The translations under genes were made by a program, and so were the position numbers. The notes under the pieces are model-generated. The model was not told the DNA's origin and ran no database searches. It worked only from the letters and a program-made list of their open reading frames with translations. This document shows, piece by piece, positions 23,549 to 31,757 of a stretch of DNA of 64,000 nt; the stretch's first letter is position 1; every line of letters starts with the position of its first letter. This stretch comes from Oscillospiraceae bacterium. GTDB lineage: Bacteria; Bacillota; Clostridia; Oscillospirales; Oscillospiraceae. The stretch lies in the NCBI GenBank assembly GCA_902775355.1, contig CACYLY010000001.1, forward strand, positions 1 to 64,000, read 5' to 3'.

Positions 23549-24594
23549 ACGACAAAAAAGAACGCATCATTCTGGACGTGGCCTACCAGCCCCAGGTCCG
23601 CACCAATGTGGACACCCGGCGGCTGATGCTGCGGGTGATCATCGCGCTGCTCCCCGCCGTGGGCGTGGCCGTGTGGCAGTTCGGCCTGAATCCCCTGGTG
23701 GTCATCGCCTCCTCCGTGCTCTCCGCCGTTTTCTTCGAGTGGGCCATCCGCAAGTTCCGCAAGCAGTCCGCCTCCATCGGCGATCTCTCCGCCGTGGTCA
23801 CCGGCCTGCTCCTGGCCCTGACCCTGCCCCCCTCCGCCCCCTGGTGGCTGCCCATCATCGGCACCTTCTTCGGCATCGTGGTGGTCAAGCAGCTCTACGG
23901 CGGCATCGGCAAGAACTTCCTGAATCCCGCTCTGGCGGGCCGCGCCTTCCTGCTGGCCTCCTACGCCATGCTGATGGGCCGCTATCCCGCACCCGCCGCC
24001 CTGAGCGGCGTGGAGGGGATCGACGCCATCTCCGCCGCGACCCCCCTGTCCTTCCTTTACGGCAGCGACCCCATGCCCGCCTACTATACCGCGAAGACCA
24101 TGTTCCTGGGTCTCATCCCCGGCGCCATCGGCGAGATCAGCACCCTGGCGCTGCTGATCGGCGGCGTGTATCTGCTGGCCACCCAGGTCATCTCATGGCG
24201 CATCCCCGTGTCCTTCCTGGGCACCGTGGCCCTGCTGACCCTGATCTTCGGCGGCGGCGGGATGAGCAATGCGGACTTCATGGTCTATAACCTGCTCTCC
24301 GGCGGCCTGGTGCTGGGCGCCTTCTTCATGGCAACCGACTACGCCACCAGCCCCGTGACCCTAAAGGGCCAGCTGCTCTACGGCGCGGGCTGCGGCGCCA
24401 TCACCGTGCTGATCCGCTACTTCGGCGGCTATCCCGAGGGCGTAAGCTACGCCATTTTGCTGATGAACCTCTGCGCCTGGGCCATCGACAAGGCCTTCCA
24501 CAGGCACCAGTTCGGCGTCAGCAAGGAGGACACCAAGGCCGAGAAGGAAGCCCAAAAGGCGGAAAAGAAAGCTGCAAAGGAGGCTGCGAAATGA
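23545..24594 (+). CDS. rnfD: Rnf complex subunit D
   Basis: A 349-residue polytopic membrane subunit. FMN is attached covalently to a threonine in this family; the likely site is in AISAATPLSFL (around residue 170). About nine membrane segments alternate with short loops, and the C-terminus is Lys/Ala/Glu-rich. ATG overlaps the rnfC stop by four bases. Confidence 0.95.
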   Translation: MNDKKERIILDVAYQPQVRTNVDTRRLMLRVIIALLPAVGVAVWQFGLNPLVVIASSVLSAVFFEWAIRKFRKQSASIGDLSAVVTGLLLALTLPPSAPWWLPIIGTFFGIVVVKQLYGGIGKNFLNPALAGRAFLLASYAMLMGRYPAPAALSGVEGIDAISAATPLSFLYGSDPMPAYYTAKTMFLGLIPGAIGEISTLALLIGGVYLLATQVISWRIPVSFLGTVALLTLIFGGGGMSNADFMVYNLLSGGLVLGAFFMATDYATSPVTLKGQLLYGAGCGAITVLIRYFGGYPEGVSYAILLMNLCAWAIDKAFHRHQFGVSKEDTKAEKEAQKAEKKAAKEAAK

Positions 24595-25190
24595 AAGATA
24601 TCCTGAAGCTTGCCTTTGTGCTCTTTCTGATCTGCGCCATCGTGGCCGGCGTCCTGGGCGGGGTGGACTGGATCACCCGGGATCGGATCCGGGAGTACCA
24701 GACAGCCAAATCCAACGCGGCCAAGGCCGCGGTGATGCCCGTGGATCTGCCGGAGGGGGAGGAGCTCTACAAGGAGCTGGACCTGAAGGCCCTGGGGCTT
24801 GACACCAGCCTGAACGTCAACGGCCAGAAGATCAAGATCCTCTCCGTCTCCGAGGCCGCCAACGGCGCGGGCTGGGTCGTGGAGACCGAGTTCTCCGGCG
24901 CCCAGGGCACCCTGGTGATGATGGTGGGCGTGAGCCGCCAGCTGCGCTGCACCGGCATTTCCATCACCCAGCATTCCGAGACCTCCGGTCTGGGCGCCAA
25001 CGCCGCCAGCACCGCCGAGGTGGGCAAGACCTTCCGGGCCCAGTTCATCGGCGCGGACGAGAATGTCCAGCTGAAGAAGGCCGGCGGCACCATCGACGCG
25101 CTGTCCGGCGCGACCATCACCTCCCGCAGTGTGACCAACGCCACCGCCGCAGCCATCCGCTTCGTGGAAGCGCTGCAGGCTGCGAACTAA
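24591..25190 (+). CDS. rnfG: Rnf complex subunit G
   Basis: A 199-residue membrane-anchored flavoprotein: one N-terminal transmembrane helix (about 4-24) and an extracytoplasmic FMN-binding domain with the covalent FMN motif SGATITSRSVTNA near residue 170. It overlaps rnfD by four bases and passes electrons through the complex. Confidence 0.95.
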   Translation: MKDILKLAFVLFLICAIVAGVLGGVDWITRDRIREYQTAKSNAAKAAVMPVDLPEGEELYKELDLKALGLDTSLNVNGQKIKILSVSEAANGAGWVVETEFSGAQGTLVMMVGVSRQLRCTGISITQHSETSGLGANAASTAEVGKTFRAQFIGADENVQLKKAGGTIDALSGATITSRSVTNATAAAIRFVEALQAAN

Positions 25191-25202
25191 GGAGGGAAGG
25201 GC

Positions 25203-25901
25203 ATGAATTTCAAGAAACAACTCAAAGAGGGCGTTATCACCAATAACCCCATACTGGTCCAGCAGCTGGGCATGTGCGCCACCATGGCCATCACCACCTC
25301 GCTTTTTAACGGCGTGGGCATGGGCCTGTCGGTGCTGATCATCCTGACCTGCTGCAACGTGGCGGTCTCCGCCGTGCGCAAGTTCATCCCGGACCAGATC
25401 CGCCTGGCCATCTTCGTGGTCATCATCGCGGGCTTCGTCACCATCGTGGACCTGCTGCTGCAGGCCTTCATCCCGGCCCTCAGCGAATCCCTGGGCGTGT
25501 TCATCCCGCTGATCGTGGTCAACTGCATCATCATCGGCCGGGCCGAGGCCTTCTGCCAGAAAAACCCCGTGGGCCCCTCCTTTGTGGACGGCATCACCCA
25601 GGGCCTGGGCTACACCGTGGTGCTGATCGTGATGTGCCTGATCCGCGAGTTTCTGGGCAGCGGGCGCTTCGGCGGCGGCCTCATCGACGTCACCGAGGGC
25701 TTCCGCTTCACGCTGGACGGCACCGGCTCCGGCGTGCAGCTCTTCGATTCCCAGTACGGCGCGTCGATCCTGACCCTGCCGGTGGGCGGCTTCCTGACCC
25801 TGGGCTTCATCTTCGCCGCCATGCAGGCGGCGCTGAAGAAGGCCGCCAGGAACAAGGCCGAGTACGGCGATGCCGAAGAAGAGGAGGATGAGGACGAATG
25901 A
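25203..25901 (+). CDS. rnfE: Rnf complex subunit E
   Basis: A 232-residue integral membrane subunit of the RnfA/RnfE/NqrD/NqrE family, with about six helices and the typical NNPILVQQLGMC start and CNVAVSAVRKFIP segment (the cysteines are thought to bind a membrane [2Fe-2S] cluster with RnfA). An AAGGAGGG site precedes the start. The C-terminus ends in an unusually acidic Glu/Asp run. Confidence 0.95.
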   Translation: MNFKKQLKEGVITNNPILVQQLGMCATMAITTSLFNGVGMGLSVLIILTCCNVAVSAVRKFIPDQIRLAIFVVIIAGFVTIVDLLLQAFIPALSESLGVFIPLIVVNCIIIGRAEAFCQKNPVGPSFVDGITQGLGYTVVLIVMCLIREFLGSGRFGGGLIDVTEGFRFTLDGTGSGVQLFDSQYGASILTLPVGGFLTLGFIFAAMQAALKKAARNKAEYGDAEEEEDEDE

Positions 25902-26485
25902 GCGTTACCGAATACATTTCCATCGCCATCGGCGCGATCCTTATCAACAACTTCATCTTCTCCCAGTTTTTGGGCTGCTGCCCCTTCCTGGGCTGCTCCA
26001 GCAAGGTGGAGACGGCCTCCGGCATGGGCCTGGCCGTGGTCTTCGTCATGGGCCTGGCCTCCGCCATCTGCTATGTGGTCAACGAGTTCATCCTGGTGCC
26101 CCTGGGCCTGGCCTTCCTGAAGACCCTGGCCTTCATCCTGGTCATTGCCGCCCTGGTGCAGTTCGTGGAGATGTTCCTGAAAAAGGCCGTCCCCAGCCTG
26201 TACTCCGCCCTGGGCATCTACCTGCCCCTGATCACCACCAACTGCGCGGTGCTGGGCGTGGTGCTGCTGAATGTGCAGAACGGCTATGACTTCCTGGGCT
26301 CCGTGATCTACGGCATCACCGGCGGCGTGGGCTTCCTGCTGGCCATTGTGCTCTTTGCCAGCGTCCGCGAGCGCATCCGGTACGCCGAGTATCCCGAGTG
26401 CTTCGAGGGCTTCCCCATCTGCCTGGTATCCGCCGGCCTGGTCGCCCTGGCCTTCATGGGCTTCAGCGGCATGAAGATCTTTTAA
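25898..26485 (+). CDS. rnfA: Rnf complex subunit A
   Basis: A 195-residue integral membrane subunit, homologous to RnfE in inverted topology. It shows NNFIFSQFLGCCPFLGCSSK and ITTNCAVLGVVLLN, with the conserved cysteine-containing half-helices. Four-base overlap with rnfE. Confidence 0.95.
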   Translation: MSVTEYISIAIGAILINNFIFSQFLGCCPFLGCSSKVETASGMGLAVVFVMGLASAICYVVNEFILVPLGLAFLKTLAFILVIAALVQFVEMFLKKAVPSLYSALGIYLPLITTNCAVLGVVLLNVQNGYDFLGSVIYGITGGVGFLLAIVLFASVRERIRYAEYPECFEGFPICLVSAGLVALAFMGFSGMKIF

Positions 26486-26497
26486 GGAGGGAAGGAT

Positions 26498-27292
26498 ATG
26501 TCGATTTTATACGCTGTCCTGGTCCTCGGCGCCCTGGGCGCCCTCTTCGGCGCGCTGCTGGCCTTCGCCGGCAAGATCTTCCACGTGGAGGTGGACCCCA
26601 AGCAGGCCGCCGTCCGGGAATGCCTGGCCGGCGCCAACTGCGGCGGCTGCGGCTACCCCGGCTGTGACGGTTACGCCGCCGCCGTCGCCAAGGGCGAGGC
26701 GCCCTGCAACAAGTGCGTGGCCTCCGGTCCGGAGGCGGCCGCCAGGATCGCCGAGATCATGGGCGTGGCCGCCGGCGATACGGAGAAGATGGTGGCCTTC
26801 GTGCCCTGCTCCGGCTGCACCGGCGTGGCGGAACCCCGCTTCAACTACACCGGCCCCGAGGACTGCCGCGCCGCCATGCTTTTCGGCGGCAAGAGCAGCA
26901 AGCTCTGCACCTTCGCCTGCATCGGCATGGGCAACTGCGCCAAGGCCTGCAAGTTCGACGCCATGCACGTGGTCAACGGCGTGGCTGAGGTGGACCGCTC
27001 CAAGTGCGTGGGCTGCGGCGCCTGTGTGGACGCCTGCCCCAAGGACATTGTGAAGCTGATCCCCGAGAAGCAGAAGATCATGGTGGGCTGCCGCAATCAG
27101 GACAAGGGCGGCCAGGTCATGAAGATCTGCCAGGTGGGCTGCATCGGCTGCATGAAGTGCCAGCGGGAATGCCCGGCGGACGCCATCCACGTGGAGAACA
27201 ACGTGGCCTCCATCGACCCGGAGAAGTGCATCCAGTGCGGGACCTGCGCGGCGGTTTGCCCCCGCAAGATCATCCGCAAGCTGGAACCCTGA
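26498..27292 (+). CDS. rnfB: Rnf complex subunit B
   Basis: The ferredoxin-side subunit, 264 residues. One N-terminal membrane helix (about 3-25) is followed by the 4-Cys motif ANCGGCGYPGC near residue 46, a second cysteine-rich part and at least two bacterial ferredoxin-type [4Fe-4S] pairs (CVGCGACVDACP, CIGCMKCQRECP, CIQCGTCAAVCP). It has its own AAGGAGGG site and closes the operon just before the terminator at 27308. Confidence 0.96.
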   Translation: MSILYAVLVLGALGALFGALLAFAGKIFHVEVDPKQAAVRECLAGANCGGCGYPGCDGYAAAVAKGEAPCNKCVASGPEAAARIAEIMGVAAGDTEKMVAFVPCSGCTGVAEPRFNYTGPEDCRAAMLFGGKSSKLCTFACIGMGNCAKACKFDAMHVVNGVAEVDRSKCVGCGACVDACPKDIVKLIPEKQKIMVGCRNQDKGGQVMKICQVGCIGCMKCQRECPADAIHVENNVASIDPEKCIQCGTCAAVCPRKIIRKLEP

Positions 27293-27307
27293 ACCAAATC
27301 AAAGACC

Positions 27308-27339
27308 AAAAACCGCGCCGGGAAACCGGCGCGGTTTTT
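27308..27339 (+). terminator. Terminator after rnfB, copy 1
   Basis: Perfect 14-bp stem AAAAACCGCGCCGG, GAAA tetraloop, matching arm ending in TTTTT. Confidence 0.92.
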
Positions 27340-27488
27340 GGCGGTCTACAAAGTGGGTTTATGTCATCTTGAGCGGAGGCGAAGCCGGAGTCGAAAGATC
27401 CAGAACCTTGGAAACACGGGCCTTTAAGATCCTTCGGCCCGCTTCGCTCGCTCAGGATGACAGTCTGTTGGGCTTTGCCGACAGACAG
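27340..27488. repeat. Palindromic (MITE/REP-like) element inside a duplicated terminator
   Basis: Core inverted repeat TGTCATCTTGAGCGG ... CGCTCAGGATGACA (27362-27463) with inner GATC-flanked arms. The outer arms begin gtctacaaagtgggttt and end ggctttgccgacagac, nearly the same as the arms of the element at 50083-50255. No coding capacity. Confidence 0.8.
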
Positions 27489-27520
27489 AAAAACCGCGCC
27501 GGGAAACCGGCGCGGTTTTT
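27489..27520 (+). terminator. Terminator after rnfB, copy 2 (identical)
   Basis: Exact 32-base duplicate of 27308-27339, 181 bp downstream. Confidence 0.92.
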
Positions 27521-27610
27521 CTGTCCGTCCGTTCTCCGCCGGTGCGGACAAGGGGACTTTTTCTTTCAAAAGTGCTCATAAAAAAGACAAAAAGTTACAA
27601 GGATTTGCTC

Positions 27611-27639
27611 TTGCATTTTGAGAAAGCACCCCCTATAAT
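27611..27639 (+). promoter_or_regulatory. dcw cluster promoter
   Basis: TTGCAT (27611-27616), 17 bp spacer, perfect TATAAT (27634-27639). It is the strongest-looking promoter in the window and sits about 75 bp before mraZ. Confidence 0.85.
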
Positions 27640-27651
27640 GGAGGTGCAAAG

Positions 27652-27676
27652 TGGTTTGAAGTGGTGGAAAATGGAG
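27652..27676 (+). promoter_or_regulatory. MraZ operator (three TGGNN boxes at 10-bp period)
   Basis: TGGTT (27652), TGGTG (27662) and TGGAG (27672) lie exactly 10 bp apart just downstream of the expected transcription start. MraZ binds such 10-bp-spaced TGG repeats in front of its own gene in several bacteria. A fourth TGGAG overlaps the -10 (27639). Confidence 0.7.
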
Positions 27677-27712
27677 CAATTCTCCACGGATATATAAAAG
27701 GAGCGGATTTGC

Positions 27713-28129
27713 GTGACAGGCGAATATCAACACTCTCTTGATAATAAAGGACGTCTTTTTATTCCTGCCAAGCTCCGGGATGAGCTGGGCGAGATTTTTT
27801 TCATTACCCTCTCCATGGATCGCTGCCTGAGCGCCTACAGCAGCGAGGCCTGGCAGAGCTTTTCGGACAAGGTCAGCGCCATGCCCTATGTGAAGCAGCG
27901 GAAAATGCGGCCGCTCTTCGCCCATGCCGCCCGCTGCGAGCTGGACGCCCAGGGCCGGGTACTGATCCCCCAAAACCTGCGGGACTACGCGGGCTTCACC
28001 AAAAACGTGACCGTCGTGGGCTGCAACAACCACGCCGAGCTCTGGGACAGCGAGACCTGGAAGAGTGTGTATGACCAGGAGACCACGCCGGAGAACATTG
28101 CCGCCGTGATGGAGGAGCTGGAATTCTGA
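27713..28129 (+). CDS. mraZ: Transcriptional regulator MraZ
   Basis: MraZ is a ring-forming DNA-binding protein with two SpoVT/AbrB-type domains that autoregulates the dcw cluster. The 138-residue protein has the two repeated motifs HSLDNKGRLFIPAKLRDEL (about 6-24) and CELDAQGRVLIPQNLRDYA (about 78-96). It starts at GTG 27713 with AAAGGAG upstream, and its stop overlaps rsmH by one base. Likely target boxes are at 27652-27676. Confidence 0.95.
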   Translation: MTGEYQHSLDNKGRLFIPAKLRDELGEIFFITLSMDRCLSAYSSEAWQSFSDKVSAMPYVKQRKMRPLFAHAARCELDAQGRVLIPQNLRDYAGFTKNVTVVGCNNHAELWDSETWKSVYDQETTPENIAAVMEELEF

Positions 28130-29064
28130 TGGAGCAGCCGAAGCATGTGTCGGTGCTGCTGGACGAGTGCATCGAGAACCTGAACATCCGGCCGGAGGGC
28201 GTCTATGTGGACGGCACCCTGGGCCTGGGCGGGCATTCCGAGCAGATCGCCCGGAGACTCGGCACAGGGCGGCTCATCGGCATTGACCGGGATCTCAGCG
28301 CCATTCAGCGAGCCGGGGAGCGTCTGCGCCCCTGGGGGGATCGGGTGACCCTGGTCCACGGCAATTTCGGCGACGTGGCGCAGATCCTGGACGGGCTGGG
28401 GATCCCCGGCGCGGACGGGATGCTCTTTGACCTGGGCGTGTCCTCTCCCCAGCTGGACGAGGCGGAGCGGGGCTTTTCCTACATGCTGGACGCGCCCCTG
28501 GACATGCGCATGGACAGCACGGCCTCTCTCTGCGCCTTTGACGTGGTGAACGGCTGGAGCGAGGAGCGACTGAACCGGATCCTCTGGGACTACGGGGAGG
28601 AGCGCTACGCCCGCCGCATCAGCGCAGCCATTCTCCACGCCCGAGCGGAAAAGCCCATCGAGAGCACCCTGGAGCTGGTGGAGATCATCAAAAGCGCCAT
28701 GCCCGCCGCGGCCCTGCGGGAAAAGCAGCACCCGGCCAAGCGCAGCTTCCAGGCCATCCGCATCGCCGTGAACGATGAGCTGGGCGAGGTGGAGCGGATG
28801 ATGGACAGCGCGCCGGACAAGCTGAATCCCGGGGGGAGGCTCTGCGTCATCAGCTTCCACTCCCTAGAGGACCGGATCGTGAAAAACGGCATCGCCCGCC
28901 GGGAGCACGGCTGTACCTGCCCCAGAGAGGCGCCGGTCTGCACCTGCGGCTTCGTGCAGACCCTCAGAAGCGTGAGCCGCAAACCGATTTTGCCGAGCGA
29001 GGACGAGATCGAGAGAAATCCACGCTCCCGCAGCGCGAAACTGCGCGTGGCGGAGAGAGTGTGA
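28129..29064 (+). CDS. rsmH: 16S rRNA (cytosine1402-N4)-methyltransferase
   Basis: RsmH (MraW) methylates C1402 in the 16S rRNA decoding centre. The 311-residue protein has the SAM motif YVDGTLGLGGHSEQI near residue 24, the DLGVSSPQLDEAERGFSY segment and the conserved C-terminal end KPILPSEDEIERNPRSRSAKLRVAER. Second gene of the dcw cluster. Confidence 0.97.
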   Translation: MEQPKHVSVLLDECIENLNIRPEGVYVDGTLGLGGHSEQIARRLGTGRLIGIDRDLSAIQRAGERLRPWGDRVTLVHGNFGDVAQILDGLGIPGADGMLFDLGVSSPQLDEAERGFSYMLDAPLDMRMDSTASLCAFDVVNGWSEERLNRILWDYGEERYARRISAAILHARAEKPIESTLELVEIIKSAMPAAALREKQHPAKRSFQAIRIAVNDELGEVERMMDSAPDKLNPGGRLCVISFHSLEDRIVKNGIARREHGCTCPREAPVCTCGFVQTLRSVSRKPILPSEDEIERNPRSRSAKLRVAERV

Positions 29065-29068
29065 GCCT

Positions 29069-29350
29069 ATGAAATCACCGGGGGAGACCCTGTTTCATAT
29101 TCTGTGTATCGGCCTGACGGCGCTGCTGCTGGCTATGAGCCTCTATTACGGCGCCCGCCGGGCAGAGCTCAACGACGCGGCGGCCCGGGACAAGGCGGCC
29201 TGTCAGGAGCTGCGCCGGGAAAACCGACGGCTGCTGGTGCGCTGTGCCTGTGCCGAGAGCCTGGAAAAGATCGAAGCGCGCGCCCGGGAGCAGGGCATGC
29301 AGTCCGTCTGCGCGGAGCAGATCGTATCCGCAGAGACGCCGGTGGGATAA
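29069..29350 (+). CDS. FtsL-like septum protein
   Basis: A 93-residue single-pass membrane protein: a short N-terminus, a hydrophobic helix (about 8-28, LFHILCIGLTALLLAMSLYYG) and a helical, coiled-coil-prone extracytoplasmic part. Size, topology and position between rsmH and the PBP gene match FtsL. Sequence conservation of FtsL is too low to be certain. The ectodomain holds several cysteines (at C46, C59, C61 and C80), unusual for FtsL. Confidence 0.65.
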   Translation: MKSPGETLFHILCIGLTALLLAMSLYYGARRAELNDAAARDKAACQELRRENRRLLVRCACAESLEKIEARAREQGMQSVCAEQIVSAETPVG

Positions 29351-29426
29351 AGAAAAGAGCCCCCGCGGGGGAATCCATGGATCAGCCGCAGCATAGAATG
29401 CTGTAATCAAAGATGCGGGTGATACC

Positions 29427-31748
29427 ATGCGGAAACAACACAAGTTCAGCGTCCCGGAAGCTTCGGGACCGAATCGCCAGATGCTTCGCCGCACCCTGCT
29501 GCTGATGGCAGTGTGCGGCGCAGCCGCGTTTGCCCTGCTGCTGGCCCGACTGTACAAGCTGCAGATCCTGGACCACGAGCTCTATGAGCAGAAGGCCCTG
29601 GAGCAGCAGCTGCGCCAGGCGCCCACGGCCCCGGCCCGGGGCGACATCTGCGACTGCCGGGGGAGACCCCTGGCCCTGAGCGCCTCGGTGGACAACGTGT
29701 ACCTGAGTCCGGCGGAGATCCGGCAGTACGGTGAGGACCGGGAGTTGATCGCCCGGGAACTGAGCCGGATCCTGGAGCTGGATTATGAGGATCTGCTGGA
29801 AAAGACCGGCCAGACCGGTTCCTGGTACGTCACTGTGGCCCGGAAGGTGGAGCGGGAGACCGCCGACGAGATCCGGGCCTTCAAAAACGCATACGGCATC
29901 CGGGGCGTGCGCCTGGAGCCGGACAGCAAGCGCTATTACCCCAACGGCTCCCTGGCCTGCCATCTCATCGGCTTCGTGGGGATGGACAACACGGGGCTGG
30001 AGGGCGTCGAGGCGCAGTACGACAGCGCCCTGCGGGGCAGTCCGGGAAAAAGCCTGCGCTCCACCAACGCCTACGGTACGGAGCTGCTCTTCGAGAGCTT
30101 TGAGGACTACGTCCCCGGCGAGGACGGCTGCAGCGCCACGCTGACCATCGACGCCGCGGTGCAGTACATGATCGAAAAGCACCTGCGCCAGGCGCTGGCG
30201 GATTACGATATCCAGAACGGCGCCGGGGCCATCTGCATGGACGTGAACACCGGGGCCATCCTGGCCATGGTCTCTTTGGACGGCTACGACCTGAACGCCT
30301 TCCTGGACGTGAGCGACGAGGTCCGCGCCCGGATGGCGGCGGCGGAGACGGAAGAGGAGGCCCAGGAGATCCTGGACGCGGCCCGGGCCCGCCAGTGGCG
30401 CAACAAGGCCCTGTCAGACACCTATGAGCCAGGCTCCACCTTCAAGATCATCACCCTGGCCATGGCCCTGGAGGAAGGGGTCGTGGACGAGCACAGCAGC
30501 TTCTACTGCGGCGGCAGCGTCAGCGTCAAGGGGCGCACTTCGCCCATCCGCTGCTGGAAGAGCGGGGGACACGGCTCCCAGGACCTGACCCAGGCGGTGC
30601 AGCACTCCTGCAACGCGGCCTTTGTGAACATCGGTCTGCGGGTGGGGCCCAAGCGTTTTTACGACTACTGCGAGGCCTTCGGCCTTTTGAAGCGCACCGG
30701 GGACCCGGACGAGAACCTCAGCGCCCGAACGGGCATTGACCTGGCGGGGGAGAGCGGCAGCATCTGGTGGAGCGAGAACGTGTTCTGCTCCGAGCGGAAC
30801 CAGTCCCAGCTGGCGGCGGCCTCCTTCGGGCAGACCTTCACCGTCACGCCCCTGCAGCTCATCACGGCGGTGAGCTGCTGCGTCAACGGCGGGCGGCTCA
30901 TGCAGCCCTATGTGGTCCAGAGCCTGCGCGCGCCGGACGGCACGCTCCGCTACGAGCACGAGCCGGTGGTGGTCCGCCAGGTCCTCCGCCCCGAGACCAG
31001 CGCCCGGGTCCGCCGGATCCTGGAGCAGGTGGTGGGGGACCCCAAGGAGGGCACCGGGCGCAACGCCGCGGTGGCGGGCTACCGCATCGGCGGCAAGACC
31101 GGCACCAGCGAGAAGGTGAGCCTGGAGGCCCGGACCGGGCAGAAGGAGTACATCGTCTCCTTCATCGGCTTCGCCCCGGCGGACGATCCGCAGATCGCCC
31201 TGCTGGTGTTTCTGGATACCCCCTCGGACAGATCCGGCATCTATATCAGCGGCGGCCAGATGGCGGCCCCCGTGGTGGGGAACATGCTGGCGGATATCCT
31301 GCCCTATCTGGGCTATGAGCCGGAGCTTTCGGAGGAAGAGCGCGGCAGCGCGGTGCCGAAGCTGGAGGGAAAGGAGCTGACCGAGGCGGCGGCCTTGCTG
31401 CAGAAGGAGGGGCTGCGCCTGCGCACTGTGGGCGAGGGAGAGATCATCCGCGCCCAGCTGCCTCCCGCGGGGCGGCGCGTTGACAAAGACAGCCAGGTGA
31501 TCGTATACTTGGGGACGGAGGCGCCCACGGCGCCCCAGACCGTGCCGGACCTGAGCGGGCTGAACCCGGAGCAGGCCCGGGAACTGCTGGAGAGCAGGGG
31601 CCTCTTTCTGCACACCCGCAGCCCCCTGGCGGATGCGGAGAGCAAGATCGGATATCAGAGCGTGAAAGCGGGGACGCTGCTGTCGCCGGGCGCGGTGATC
31701 ACAGTGACCCTGATCAGTACGGACGATTCCATTCTGGGAAGATATTGA
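29427..31748 (+). CDS. Penicillin-binding protein 2B/SpoVD type with PASTA domains
   Basis: A 773-residue class B transpeptidase that cross-links septal or spore peptidoglycan. One membrane helix (about 22-44) precedes the dimerisation domain. The catalytic motifs are S337-TFK, S394-CN and K557-TG. Two PASTA domains follow (about 635-700 and 702-768). PASTA repeats are typical of SpoVD and PBP2B/PBP2X; which of these it is cannot be told from sequence, and it may serve both division and sporulation, as only this class B PBP lies in the cluster. Confidence 0.92.
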   Translation: MRKQHKFSVPEASGPNRQMLRRTLLLMAVCGAAAFALLLARLYKLQILDHELYEQKALEQQLRQAPTAPARGDICDCRGRPLALSASVDNVYLSPAEIRQYGEDRELIARELSRILELDYEDLLEKTGQTGSWYVTVARKVERETADEIRAFKNAYGIRGVRLEPDSKRYYPNGSLACHLIGFVGMDNTGLEGVEAQYDSALRGSPGKSLRSTNAYGTELLFESFEDYVPGEDGCSATLTIDAAVQYMIEKHLRQALADYDIQNGAGAICMDVNTGAILAMVSLDGYDLNAFLDVSDEVRARMAAAETEEEAQEILDAARARQWRNKALSDTYEPGSTFKIITLAMALEEGVVDEHSSFYCGGSVSVKGRTSPIRCWKSGGHGSQDLTQAVQHSCNAAFVNIGLRVGPKRFYDYCEAFGLLKRTGDPDENLSARTGIDLAGESGSIWWSENVFCSERNQSQLAAASFGQTFTVTPLQLITAVSCCVNGGRLMQPYVVQSLRAPDGTLRYEHEPVVVRQVLRPETSARVRRILEQVVGDPKEGTGRNAAVAGYRIGGKTGTSEKVSLEARTGQKEYIVSFIGFAPADDPQIALLVFLDTPSDRSGIYISGGQMAAPVVGNMLADILPYLGYEPELSEEERGSAVPKLEGKELTEAAALLQKEGLRLRTVGEGEIIRAQLPPAGRRVDKDSQVIVYLGTEAPTAPQTVPDLSGLNPEQARELLESRGLFLHTRSPLADAESKIGYQSVKAGTLLSPGAVITVTLISTDDSILGRY

Positions 31749-31757
31749 GGAAAGCAT

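Larger units (their letters stand above)
27293..27610. repeat. Gap after rnfB: palindromic element between duplicated terminators
   Basis: It contains terminator copy 1 (27308-27339), a 149-bp element (27340-27488) and terminator copy 2 (27489-27520), then about 90 bp of ordinary sequence leading to the mraZ promoter. No gene. Confidence 0.85.
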
